Shown: piece by piece, positions 24,113 through 36,367 of the stretch | Numbering within the stretch: the stretch's first letter is position 1 | Layout: each line of letters begins with the position of its first letter | NCBI RefSeq assembly: GCF_009389715.1 | Contig: NW_024068208.1 | Location: forward strand, 124,001 to 188,000 | Length of the DNA stretch: 64,000 nt | Direction: 5' to 3' | Origin: Phoenix dactylifera | Taxonomy: Eukaryota; Streptophyta; Magnoliopsida; Arecales; Arecaceae | Notes under the pieces: generated by a model | What the model was told of the DNA's origin: nothing | The model's database searches: none | What the model saw: the letters and a program-made list of their open reading frames with translations, nothing else | Position numbers and translations under genes: made by a program

Positions 24113-24799
24113 GCACCAAAAAAAAAAAAAACCATCTCTTTTCAAATTAAAAAGTTCTTTTCTAACGGTCCAAAATACAAAAATCCAAATATAGCTAATA
24201 AAAAACACCACCGCCAACTTTTTTTTCCAATTTCACCAGAGATCCACATTCCACCGGCTTCCGGATTTCGCTCCCCACTAGCTATTGCCACCCCAAAACA
24301 GATCTCCAAATCTTAAAATATCACACAAAAAGGCTAAGATACAGCCTTGTTCTTCCGTTCTTCTAATCTGAAATTACTGTTTTCTTTTTTTTTGTGTGTG
24401 TGTGTTAAAATACGGTAAAAATGATCAAAAGGAAGGCAAAAAGGAAGCTTGGCTTCCTGGAGACTTTTCTGAGGTAGATCTCCCAGTTCCAAGTTTCCTA
24501 TGGTAGCACCTTTTTTTCCTTTTTTTTTTTTTTTTTTTTTCTTGCATGCATGTTCTATTCTTCTTCTTATCCAAGCAATCCCAAGTCCTCTTTTTCCCCT
24601 TTCCGCCACCTTTTTTTTCTCTATTATATTGTTGTTCTTATGCTTCCTAGACTTCTCTCCCACTATGTTTTCAGCTCTCAAACCATGACAACCCCACAGG
24701 AATTATGAATTCCCACCAAATTTCCAATCGCATTCACTTTTAAATTCCCCCACCCTTTGCCAAAAAACAAGGCCCGATTCCCACCTCCCTCTACTCTGC

Positions 24800-27700
24800 A
24801 TGGCTATCAGAGCCATGGACGATGCGAAGAAGCCATCGGGGTGCGGCGTGATGGTGTTCTACGGCGACATGTTCCGCCGCCGTGGCTTCTGGCACCGTCG
24901 GTCAGCCTCGACGAGCTCGGTGCCCCAGCGATCCCCAGAACACAGAATTGCGAAGCTGCCATCCTCCAACGGACGGCCTCAGCAGCCTGCATCCGATGAC
25001 AAAGCCATGGTGCTACCAGCAAATTTATCTCAGCCGCCTGCCACCAAGCCTGCAAGCAGCTCCATGCCCGCTACTCCCAGTCCACGGAAGGCTGCTGCTT
25101 CCCGGAGACAGCCGGAGTCGAACAAGGCATCGACGTCGGTTCATTCGAGCAATGGCCTGGCGGCAGAGCTTGACAGCATGATCTATGACCACCGGCGAGC
25201 TAAGGGGAGCGGTAACTTGGTCCGGGTCTCCTCCGGCAATGCGATGGTCTATGGGAACTTGGGCAACATCAGGGGGAATCAGAATTCGACCAATTCTCGA
25301 AACCGGGATGTGTTTGATTACCTCCCGAAGACTGCCAAGGAGTCAAGATTGAATGCCACTTGGAGGAACGATTTCAGTTACCCTGGGACTAGTGGAGTGA
25401 TGGGCAATATAATGAAGAACCCGGCAAAAGAACCAGTAGAGTCCCAACCAGAGCTGTGCCGGGCTCTTTCGAAGAGATTAGATCCGGAGGAGTTGAAGGA
25501 AATGGGCAATGAGGAGTACAAGAAGGGGAGGTTTGCCGAGGCATTGGCTCTGTATCATCGGGCAATTGTCATGAATCCAGAGGTGGCTTCATACTGGAGC
25601 AACAAGGCGGCGGCGCTCATGGGTTTGGGCCGGCTTCTCGAGGCAGTTGGCGAGTGCAAAGAAGCTGTAAGGATTGAACCTTCATATTGCAGAGCGCATC
25701 ACCGGTTGGGTACTCTTTATCTCAGGTAATTGCCAGAGATCGAAGCCTAACCCTTTGAGAACATTCAATAGATCGAAACTGGGTAAATTAGGGTCGGTAC
25801 GACGAATATTTTGATCGAATATTTTGGTTTTCCTTTTTTGTGTGTGATGAGCTATTTTGATAACGACGCTCTATAGTTTATAATGTTTCATGAACTAGAA
25901 TGCCTCTATTTGTTTGGTTTTATAATTCTGAGATGTTGTTCATCTAAATTGCTTCCTGTTCATTCTTCTGGCTTGGAAACATTTTTTCTTACTTGTGGCC
26001 TGTAATTGCTGAATTCTAAAAGATACAATTAGGGCTAACAATTTATAACGGACATTTTTTTCTCATCTACTTATTTGAGTTTACATTTTTTCTTTTTCAG
26101 AACAATGAGTTCATGAGTGCTATTAGTAAGAAAGTCCCACTAATGAAGTAAAGTTCAACTTGTATGTCATGTTGTCTTCTTAAACATCTGAGTACTAATT
26201 TCTGTAACTTGACCATAGGCATCTCTGCATAAATTAGTAAATTTTCGGCAATAGAGCTACTCTTAATCACCTTATTGTGATACATAACATTAAATCGACT
26301 CTGAGGTCTGTAATCTTATTATCCAGTCGTGGTTTTATGTGATTTTTTAGTTCTGAAATGTAGTGTAGCTAAATCTATTTTTAGTCATCGTTCTTCTGGC
26401 TTAGGGGCATTTTCCCTTCATTTGGCGTCTGTTTTCTTGAGTATGTAAAAGTTGCAATATGAAGTATCAAATAATAATATAGAACTTTTGACTTGTTCTT
26501 CAATATACTGGTTTGAGTTTGTGTTTAGCAAAGATCTCTACTGATTTCTTATGATTGGCTTATATTCTAAGTGATCTTCTTCCATGTGGAGTACTAAACT
26601 CAAAGGAAGGGTGGCATCTTTCCTTATAATTTACTTCTTTCATAGCCTTATTTAAACAAAACTTGATATTTCTGCACATATTTCACAGACTGGGAGAAGC
26701 TGAGAAGGCAATTCACCATTACAAGCTATCACGAAAGGAAACCAGCTCTAATGACTTCTCACAAGTGCATGCTCTCCAGACCCATTTGGCCAAGTGTAAT
26801 GAAGCACGTAAGCAAAAGGATTGGCTCACTGTGTTAAAGGAATCACAGGCTGCTGTCTCTGCTGGTGCCGATTCTGCACCACAGGTCTTACATCACAATA
26901 ACCTTTCAGTTTACATGGTGGCAGAAATTATACCTTATCTTGTTTCATGTATTATCTTTGCCTGAAAGTATATATGCCCAAGTTTCCTTATCTATTTCCT
27001 TGCCTAAATTGATTCATTATTTCAAAATGTTAGTTTTTACTTAACATTACTATGTTATATGTTTTTGCCACACCGCATATCGTTGCCCCGTTGAGATGCA
27101 ATCAGGTTCCATTTGAAGATCTAACTGCAATCAAGATTTGAGTAGAACTTACAGTGAGGAACGTCAGTTGAACGCTGTCTAAAAGATTTCCTGTGTCATT
27201 TTGTTTAATATCTTCATAAGAAGAGTATTAACTGTGGTTGGGTAGAGATAATTTAAGTCTATACATTTTTTCTTGTTCAACTTCATCTTACATGCCCATT
27301 GTGTTATGCTCTTAAGGTCTTTGCATTGCAAGAGGAGGCACTTCTGAAGCTCCTGAGGCATGACGACGCAGATTCAGTGTTAAATGGTGCACCCAAATTT
27401 GACATTGAAGCATCCACCAAGTTCTATGGTGCCGCTAGGAATGCATACATCCTCATAATCCGAGCACAGGTTGATATGGCTTTGGGAAGGTTAGTTTCAG
27501 AAGCTCATCATATAGAAACCAAACGACATACTTTGAAATGCATCCCTGATTAATTAGCACATATTAACGGATACTCCTGTTTGATTTGGATGAAAGGTTT
27601 GAGGATGCAGTCGTAGTGGCTCGAAGGGCGTCTGAACTTGACCCCAGCAACCGGGAGATAGGCGTCGTGGTCCGGAGAACCCATGCAGTGGCATCTGCCA

Positions 27701-28190
27701 GGTCCAAAGGCAATGATCTCTTCAAGGCCTCCAAGTATGGCGAGGCATGCATTGCTTATGGAGAAGGCCTTGATCATGATCCACAAAATTCTGTTCTTCT
27801 TTGCAACAGAGCTGCTTGCCGTTCAAAGCTAGGCCACTGGGAGAAAGCCATCGAGGACTGCGATGTTGCGCTTAATGTGCGTCCTTCGTACAGCAAAGCT
27901 CGTCTGAGGAGAGCTGACTGCAATGCAAAGGTGAGAAAACTTGCTTCATTAGGTGCGTTAGAATGCTTAAATACATTGAGCTTTGCTCAAAATAAAGAAA
28001 AGAAATGCATGAATTGGTGGTGTTGTGCAATATGTCATTTTAGATGGAAAGGTGGGAGGCATCAATAAAGGATTATGAAGTGTTAGTACAAGAAATCTCA
28101 GGAGATGAGGAGGTGTGCAGGGCCCTCTTTGAGGCTAAAGCCCAACTCAAGAAGCAACGAGGCCAGCAAGTGCGCACGGTTCAATCCTGA
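24800..28190 (+). CDS. TTL: TTL-type TPR protein without the C-terminal thioredoxin-like domain
   Basis: Five exons: 24800-25725, 26689-26884, 27317-27489, 27597-27930, 28044-28190. All are GT-AG with matching phases, giving 591 residues. Residues 1-225 are Ser/Pro/Arg-rich and low in complexity with a conserved AAELDSMIYDHRR segment. TPR units start at LDPEELKEMGNEEYKKG (about 230) and continue; a second set begins at RSKGNDLFKASKYGEACIAY (about 475) and runs to near 570. Arabidopsis TTL proteins are about 690-700 residues long and end in a thioredoxin-like domain; here a stop follows KKQRGQQVRTVQS, so that domain is absent. TTL proteins act as scaffolds in brassinosteroid and stress signalling. 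Translation could also start at the in-frame ATG at 24815. The 5' exon is GC-rich and the introns AT-rich. Confidence 0.85.
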
Positions 28191-31100
28191 TGTTCTAAAT
28201 GTCAATTATGGGGAATCATCATATTGGCTGGTGCGTATCATTTCCTTCGCAGGTGAATAAAGAAGTCTGTGCTTTAGTTCTGAGGAACCCACAGAATCAA
28301 ATTTTAACATACAGCAATGACTCGATGATCTACAAACAGCTTCAATCTAATCTCCAGCTTCAATCATCTTTAAAGGAGCTAGATGATCGTTTAAATGCGT
28401 CGTTCGGACTTATCTAGAGCTAAGAAGACTGTTGTCTTAGAGTCATCTGATTATAGTAAGATGTGTTCCTTCATTCTCTTAATGAAAGCAGTCAGAGCTT
28501 TGCTCTAGCTTTCTCCCCAGAAAAAATAACATCTGTTCATAGTAGAGTTATCAGGAGTGCATCATGCTTCTTTTCATTTGTTCAGTAAATTAACTGGGGC
28601 TTTGTGCTATTAGACTTTATTGTAAATTTGCTTCTTATAAAGTTGTGGTCCTCCTAGCAATCAGGTGCTAGTCTTTTTAGTTGATCATGGAAACACTCGA
28701 TGCCCGGTAATTATAGGCTCGATCAAATCAAACTTTTTTTGAGAATAAAGGAAGCTATTTTACGAGCTTTTCAAACTTTATGCACGAACTAATCTATCAA
28801 GTTTCTTCTTTTCTACCTTATTTTTTGATGGCAGCTGTCTGTTGCTGTGCTCCTCAGCAAATTTGATTAAAGCTTCAACATGAGCAGTTCTTTGTATGCA
28901 GCAACACTGCATGCATGCTATACCCTTCTTATAAACACCTCATGGAAAACATTCTTCTGAAAAGAAGATGATATCCATAATGATGTACATACCGGTGGAT
29001 CCTTTATGGTGATAGTTTCTGGAGACCCATCATCTAGAATTTAAATTTGCAGGTATTTGAATAGCCAATTATAGAAGATCTGTTGAAGCAAATGGGAACT
29101 CGCAAGTGGTGGCAGGCATCATTGGAATGGAGAAAATATGGAGGGTAAATGAAAAAGGAAACAAGAAAGTCTTTCACCAGGACAGAAGGGAAAACTACAT
29201 GATGGGTGCACTGCGACCATTTTTTCCTCTGTTTCTCTGATGTATAAACAATGCAAAAAATAGTCATATTCTTCTATATCGAACATCTTTCTGCTCTATT
29301 ATCATGACTAAACACTCGATGTTTTCCTGCTCCAAGGTGTCTTGTTCTGGCTCTGCAGTAAACTTTCGACTTTCAGTGAATTTAATAATAATCGAAGTGT
29401 TTATATTTGCTAACTACTTGTGAATTGAGTCTTGCTAATGGCATAATATAGTGAACTTTGTTCCTTGGAGAGCTTTAACTGAGACCGTTGGCGCGTGATG
29501 ACCCGCAGCCGATCAACATGGGAAACTGATAGTCCTGTGACTCAAAATCTTTTAGTGGCATGTTGTGGTCAATCTAAGATTCAAAACGACGTCTAGAAAT
29601 TTTTGTAGTAAATATTGAATTTTGTAGTAAGATAGAAGCCGTAAATTTTTCGTAATAAAGTAAAGGTGTGTATTCAAGTTCTTCCTCTTGTTTGTTGCTT
29701 AGGCTAGTTCAATTGCACTTTTCTTTTTTTCTTTTCTTTTTTTCTTTTGAGGGAAGATAAGGTTGGCATTCCATACACCAGGTTAAAATTCATTCTGGGA
29801 TAAAAATTTACTGGTCCTTTTCCTTAAAAAAAAAATTACAATTACCCTTCTTATGGTGTTCGGTGTTGTGGTTTTCTTTATATGATACCTTAATGACAGC
29901 ATTTTGTGGCGTCATTGCCTTCTCTATGTGCCATCAATGCTGTCTCTTCGTTCATTTGTTTTTTATTTTTATTTTTTGCCGCAGCGGCTATTCACACAGG
30001 TTTTATGGGTACAACCAGCAAAATTATATATAAAAAAAAAAATAGGCAAAGAGGCACATACACATAACTCTTCCAAAGAAACTCTTCTGAATAATGAGCA
30101 AAAATAAGGCGATCCAGTCCGCAGCCATGTTCGCCTTTCGGTAGATATGAGCAGCCTGAAAGGTGCTACAATCTCTCACCAACCTACGAATGTCACAAAG
30201 CACCGGTTGTCCGTCCCCATATCTATGCTCATTCTGGATCTATTCGATCACCGTCCCTCTAAATTAGTTAAGGCTTTGATGAGTTGCCAGCTCCGTAGTT
30301 GATTACTAACCAGTGGAAAAGTTTCCTTCAAGATAGATGCTATCTGCACCCAGAACATCCCTCGCATAAATTTTTTTTCGCATAAGTGATGCCCTCCCAT
30401 GTTCCCAGCTTCACTCTTTCTTGAAAAACTAAGTTCTCGCACTGTAGATACATTAACTCAGAGCCACCGTTTAACAAAATCAAGAATTATTTTCTGGTGG
30501 TATATATTAAAAGTATATTAAACAAAGCAGACAAGACCTTCCAAAGATCTGAGAGGCTAAGGCCAAAGCATAAAGCAAACAAATGAAACTATGCAACTTT
30601 ATCCTTATTTACCATAATGATAATGTCCACAGCAACAGATATGAGCTTTAATCACTGCATTTAGCTCTCTGGTATGTGGACCACAATATTCAAGAAAAAG
30701 GAGGGTAGAGGAGGCGCAACTTGTTTTCTATTCATATAAAGTAGCCATTGTTTCTGAATAACCTTGAAACCTTGAAGTCCAAATATATTCTTATAAAATT
30801 TTTGTTCCATCTCCTATGTGTTTTATTTAAACTGGCTCTATTCATTAGTCAATAAACTGTCGAAAAACAGAGAAATTACGATGCAATCAAAGTTGTATTC
30901 AGGATGAAGAAAGGTTACGGAGGAATAAAAGTTGTGCACTTTCAGATCATCAGCTAAAGCATCCGTAACTTAATTAGTTCTTTTCTAGCTTGTTTTTGTG
31001 GCTAAACCAGATCTGGAAGTGACTTCTTCTATCTTCTCAGTATAATTTTGCTGAAGTTTGTACCTAATGCAGCCTGACACTATCATCAATTATCGTCTAA

Positions 31101-31439
31101 TTTGTTCTTCAAAGTTGTCAGAATCAAATAATATTTTTTCCTTTATCTATTGTACTATTTTTTTATTTAAAGCAAACTGCGTTTGAGCCTCTAGATCTTC
31201 AAAATCGGCCAATAACTGAGGACACTCTGTTTATCTCGAGCCTCCCGTGATTTGTAAAAGTGGAGCTGATCTTTTGTTGCTAGAGAGGGTGCAAATTTCT
31301 TATATTTTGTTCATAGAAGGAAATTGCCATTGGTAAATTCCTTCTCTAACTAAAGACGTGGTAGATCTATTCTCCTTTTCACATGCAGACAGCCTACTAT
31401 ATATTTTAGATGCTTCGTCTTATTAATAATAATTCATTA
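28191..31439. other. 3' flank of the TTL-type gene and gene-free AT-rich DNA
   Basis: Just after the stop, another frame (28189-28258) reads DVLNVNYGESS, which resembles the TPR-thioredoxin linker of TTL proteins, and then loses similarity. The rest holds poly-T and poly-A tracts and short unsupported open frames. No RNA gene was recognised. Confidence 0.45.
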
Positions 31440-33620
31440 GTGCTGGTAATTTGCCGCACCCACAATCTGGGACATAACACGACCATGCTACCATGGAATA
31501 CTGCCCACAACAACATGAAACTAACCATAGCAACTTGTATAAAAATCGATCTCATATAAAATATAAAAAAGTCAAATTTCTGATCAAATTAAATAATAAA
31601 ACAAGTTGCCGAGCTTCTAAACCTAAAATTCAAATATTCAGGATTCCATAAAATTATCAACTATAAATTTATAATTAACTAATAAACTAAAAAATCTTCT
31701 ACAAAAGCCTCTTAGCATAAACTTCGAGTCCGGATCATTCCCCATTTTTAGGAATCTTATTCATCTGAAAAAGTTAGAAAATAAGAGACGTGAGCTACAT
31801 CGCTCAGTAAGTAAATCTTATCTATCTTATTGAATACAGTATAAATTTTTGCATAAATTAATGCACCATTTATAAATCTTTTACTATCATTGAAAAATAG
31901 AATGTTTCTAATAACAATATAGTAAAACAAGTTATAAAACTAATCATGCTCTTGCTTATGCATAAATCATACAAATTTTATAAATATAATTCCAATTGCA
32001 TAGCATAAATAAAATCATAAATCATAAGCCATTTAATTAGTTTATGGTACAAAACATTACTCACAGATATTTAGTGATATAGTCATTTTGTACCCGTGAT
32101 AGGACTGTCATCGTAATCGACAAAGTATAATAATTTGTATTTATTACCAACTTTGTAGCTGTTGGTAAAGGGCTGATTATATTGGATGCTAGCTCTAGAA
32201 TGTTTATTGACCTCTACTTCTAGGGTCTATTATAGCTATCTAAGAGCTTTTAAAATATTTATACTTTTTCTTAAAATATACATATATAACATGCAGAAAA
32301 GTACTAAATGGCATATTCATATTTCATAAACAAGCTATTTACATTAAAATATTCTAGGAACTAATATTTTCATAATAAAGTATAATTTTCATAATACATA
32401 TTTTTTATCCTTATTTTAGGAAAAATATAGAATCATTCTTTTCACGATAAAATAACCAGCAACTCAAAAACTAATAAGGAGTATAAAAATTACGTGTCTC
32501 TTTTCGCTTGAAACTTTAAATTTAATTATGCGAATCAGCTTAACCTATTCAAATCATTCAAAGCCCAATTAAATTTATATTCAATAACTTTAATCATACT
32601 AAAATTTTAAGAGAGAGAAAAAAAGGTATGATTGGTCGATCTGATGGTGTTCGATGGCTTTGAGTAGGTCAGATCTAAGCGATTCGATCCATTAACTATG
32701 AAGTGGGAACTCAATCAAAGCGAAGATTGTTTGACAGGGCTCATCCATAGTGGCATTCAGGGATACTCAACAAAGCTAGGATGATGGGTCCGACATATCG
32801 TTCGAATACTAGGGTGGTGCAGGGCCACTTTTCTAAGGTCATCCTGGATCCATAGCAAAAGGAGACAGGACTTCATACTGGGATCTATATATCTAATTGA
32901 AATAGGAGGAAAAAGAGAGAGAGAAAAAAAAAAAAAAACAGAAATAAGAGAGAAAGAGGGATGCTTTGCCTCTCTTAGAAGAGGAAGGGAAGTCAAGGTT
33001 GCTGAAGACCATGCGAGGGGGCATGGCTGGCAGTCGAAGCCAGTGGACAACAGGCAAGAAAACAGAAGAAAAATGGTTAGAAAATTAGGTGAACATGGGC
33101 TTTTATTTATTTTTGACCATTGGTTGTTCATCGGCAGCCATGGATTCATTGTGGAGGGTCATAAGGAGGCCAAGGAACTCAACTGGGGTAGGGTGTAAAA
33201 AGATGGCAACACTAGTTGCTGGAAAAAGAAAAAGATAGGCTGGAAAATAGGGGAGGAATAGGGTTGTTTTTCACAGTAAGTTTTCGATGAATCTCTCAAC
33301 TAACGATAATGATTTAAAGCCACAGAAAAAAGAGGAAGCAAAGAGAAGAAAGACCGAGGCATTACCTTGGCTCTGGCAAGTATTAAAGCCTCAATTTTGG
33401 CAATGGGGCTAGGCAGCTAAGCCAGGTGTGGGGCTATGAAATAAATGCGAAAACTAGGGTTTTCTAGCCTCCAGTCCTTTCCAAGAACTTCGACTCCTAG
33501 TAAGAGTTTTTGAGGAAGGAGACTCCCATAGGAGGTCTTTCTCCAACAAGGCACGTGCAAGAGACGTGCCCGGCTCTGGCTTGGTGTTGTCCCAGAGATG
33601 GGCTGATCCAATGGACGGAG
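31440..33620. mobile_element. LTR-retrotransposon-derived region (fossil, poorly bounded)
   Basis: Words common in plant LTR sequences occur, such as CATAACACGACCATGCTACC with CCCACAACAACATGAAACTAACC (31475-31530) and GTGAGCTACATCGCTCAGTAAG (31790-31811), in long AT-rich DNA without genes. No coding domain or clean LTR end was found. It is probably a decayed Ty3/gypsy-type LTR; the family is inferred from these words only. Confidence 0.35.
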
Positions 33621-35401
33621 CCATCACAGTAATGATGGGGGTCATTAGAGCATCTAGGTTAAACTTTTTATCTAAAATACTCCAATCAAAAGAGCTGTGG
33701 CATAAGTAACAATCTACTAGAAAATTTTTACAATGATGATGGTACGGAAAAGTGATGACATTATGTATGATACTGCAAATTGAGCTTCTATAATTAGGTG
33801 GGGACACCAGGATTTCAAGTGTGCTTCAGCATCTGTCGGAAGAATGGGAGAGGAAGGATATAGTTAATTTTGAGCAGGTTTATCAGATATGTTGTACATA
33901 TAAATGTAATCGGACCAAACTCATTGAGCAAGAACAAGACGTAAAAGGTGCCTAACCACTATGAGTTCTGAATTAAAAAATCACTGCCTCTGATCTATAC
34001 CCTTCTCTTATATCAGCTAAAAGTTCATTAAAGTCATCATGTCATACTCATGCATGAATTCTTGTAGTAATGAGGTGACTAACATCATAGTATCTCCAGT
34101 GATCCCATTATAACAAATTTCACTTTGCACAACCAAGATTTAGAATCTTCTGAAAATACTTGACCTTCGCAGAAGTGTTTCTCGAGAGGAATCTGCTGAA
34201 ATCTTTCAAGTTTCCAAAGGCTCCATTTTTCAGTAGGTACTTTACTAAAAATTTCTGAGACCGTAAAGAACTAATTTCCCATTATCGATCTTTATTTACT
34301 CGCTAAGAGATCAATCCCCATTCTATAGAACCTGAAGAACATGATTATAATTGCATGCTGAAGCGTACCGAGACTTTGGTCATGTTGTGCTTGTTTCTTT
34401 TACTTCTTTCTTAATTGAATACTAGTGTACGTCTCCATACTTGGCCAACAGCCACTAAATCACCAGAATTAAGCCCAGAGGGTATATCAGTTACTGTAAG
34501 CTCAACATCAGAACTGTTAAAACGGCATGCATGCAGCCATGGAATTGCAGTTGATGCCCCATGACACTCTGGTGCATGCATATATATAATGCCTGGCTGG
34601 GCCTGCACTAGTTTTGCCGTTGCACTCTCAATATTGTAATTGGATAAAGGTTACACCCCTTTTTCCTAAAAGAAAGTAAGTTCAAGATGCATTAGGCCAA
34701 GTTGTTGCCCCACCATGACATTAGGACTTCTTTCATAATAATATTAGTAGAACACAATAAATCCATTCTTAGTGATAGCTTTCCAATAACAATCAGTACT
34801 GCACCCTATTCCTCAACCACCCGCATGTGAAACCATGGAACTTAATTTCCGCATCTATATTCTGCCTGTGCATGTGTTTGTATGTGTACATAGCATTAAT
34901 ACATACGTACATATACATACATGACATAGAATATACATATTATATATGTGTTCACAAATAAAACATATACGAATTTAACATGTAGGCGAGATAAAAATGT
35001 GTGAGATAGAGGGGGGGGGGGGAGAGAGAGAGAGAGAGAGAGAGGAAGGTAGGGCGAGAGAGAGACTAACGAAAGAAGCTATATATATATATTAATCTAT
35101 AAAATCCTTCAAACAAATTAAAAGGGGCAACAACAATAATAGAGATTGTACAAGGTTAACAGTATCAAAATTCAAACAAATCACCTCTGTTGTGTGGATT
35201 GTCCAGAGGAGAGAGAGAGAGAGAGAAACATAAAAATGGGAAAAAAACACACACACAAATACGAGTTTTTATGATCACCAAAAGGAGAGAGGGAGAGAGA
35301 GAGAGACGGGAAAAGAAAAGATATTAAGATACCACCATCACCACAAGCATCGTGTGAAAATTTCGCTATCGCCACCAACAACACCCTTCCCTTATCATCC
35401 A
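33621..35401. other. Gene-free spacer with G-run and GA microsatellites
   Basis: No gene is seen. A G-run followed by a GA repeat lies at 35010-35044, with further GA repeats near 35204-35226 and 35284-35308. The stretch ends in the 3' flank of the minus-strand gene at 35402. Confidence 0.5.
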
Positions 35402-36367
35402 TTATCTCTTCCAGCTCCGACTCCTCGCTAAAGGATCCATGCTCCCGACCACCCAAGTCTCCTTTGCGATTTCTGGCGAGACCTTGAAGAAGTCAGGGGC
35501 ATAGCTCATCAACAACAACCTCTCTTTCTCTTTCTCCTCCTCCCTGATCAACTTTGCAGTCACCTCCTCTCCTGCTCCACCCCTTTCTCCCTCTAACCAC
35601 CCTTTGGATGGAGCCGATCGGCACCTCATGAGCAAGAGAGCATTTGGAGGTGGCACAGAAGAAGGTGGTGCAACATCATTAAAAGTACCATCTCTCTCTT
35701 CTTCTTCTTCTTCTTCTTCTTCTTCTTCTTCTTCTTCTTCTTCCTCCCCTTCTTCTTCTACTTCTTTCTTACATCCAAGATGTTGGTTCTCTTCTAGAGC
35801 CATGAACCACTTAGAGAATATGTTTGTGGAGCCGCTGCTGTCCACTTCCTTCTCTACCTCTTCTTCCTCGTCCTCTTCACCATCTTCTTCATCTGTAGTG
35901 CAATCGACCGAGCCAAAGCACCTCATATCGAAGCGGAGGCCCCGGAGAGCCCCGAGGAACTGCATGATTTCCTTCTTGAAGCCAAGGGCCTCAAGCCAGT
36001 TGGGCCTCTTCCTGTGCTTGTGGAGCTTCTCGATCTCCTCCACCACTGAGAGCCAGTCCTTGTCGCTGGTGCCACTTCTGGGCCTGGGCTTGGCCCTCAC
36101 TTTGATCTGGCCGGCGCAGGTGACCTTGGGAGACGTCGGCTCGGCAATCTCCGAGCTCATGTGCTTGGACTTGGTCTTGAAGAGGGGGCTGGCCTGGCCC
36201 CGGTTGCCGGACCTCGATGAGCGGCGCTTGCTGGGCTCCGTCGGCCGAGATGGGCTGCATATCGGCTTTGGCATCAGGGTTAGATGAGCTCTAGAGGGAA
36301 AGCAGACCAGAAGGTCTGTTGTAGCCCCTCCATTCCCTCCTCCACCTCCTCCTACTCTTCCTTTCAT
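35402..36367 (-). CDS. Plant-specific acidic protein of unknown function (protamine P1-like family name)
   Basis: A single open frame of 321 residues. It resembles a small land-plant family that some genomes label protamine P1-like; no function is known to me. Conserved-looking blocks in order are: a basic Ser/Arg-rich N-terminus (MPKPICSPSRPTEPSKRR), SPKVTCAGQIKVR (about 78-91), WLSVVEEIEKLHKHRKRPNW followed by LEALGFKKEIMQFLGALRGL (about 105-145), RFDMRCFGSVDC, NIFSKWFMALEENQ (about 182-195), a run of about 18 Glu, PPPNALLLMRCRSAPSKG (about 241-258), and a C-terminal SYAPDFFKVSPEIAKETWV. The Glu run comes from a CTT/GAA microsatellite at 35698-35742. No signal peptide or membrane segment is seen, so it is probably nuclear or cytosolic. 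High GC and third-base bias support coding. Confidence 0.78.
   Translation of the reverse strand: MKGRVGGGGGGNGGATTDLLVCFPSRAHLTLMPKPICSPSRPTEPSKRRSSRSGNRGQASPLFKTKSKHMSSEIAEPTSPKVTCAGQIKVRAKPRPRSGTSDKDWLSVVEEIEKLHKHRKRPNWLEALGFKKEIMQFLGALRGLRFDMRCFGSVDCTTDEEDGEEDEEEEVEKEVDSSGSTNIFSKWFMALEENQHLGCKKEVEEEGEEEEEEEEEEEEEEEEERDGTFNDVAPPSSVPPPNALLLMRCRSAPSKGWLEGERGGAGEEVTAKLIREEEKEKERLLLMSYAPDFFKVSPEIAKETWVVGSMDPLARSRSWKR
35698..35742. repeat. CTT trinucleotide microsatellite inside a coding region
   Basis: About 15 near-perfect CTT units encode the poly-Glu tract of the minus-strand gene at 35402-36367. Being trinucleotide, length changes would keep the frame. Confidence 0.9.
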
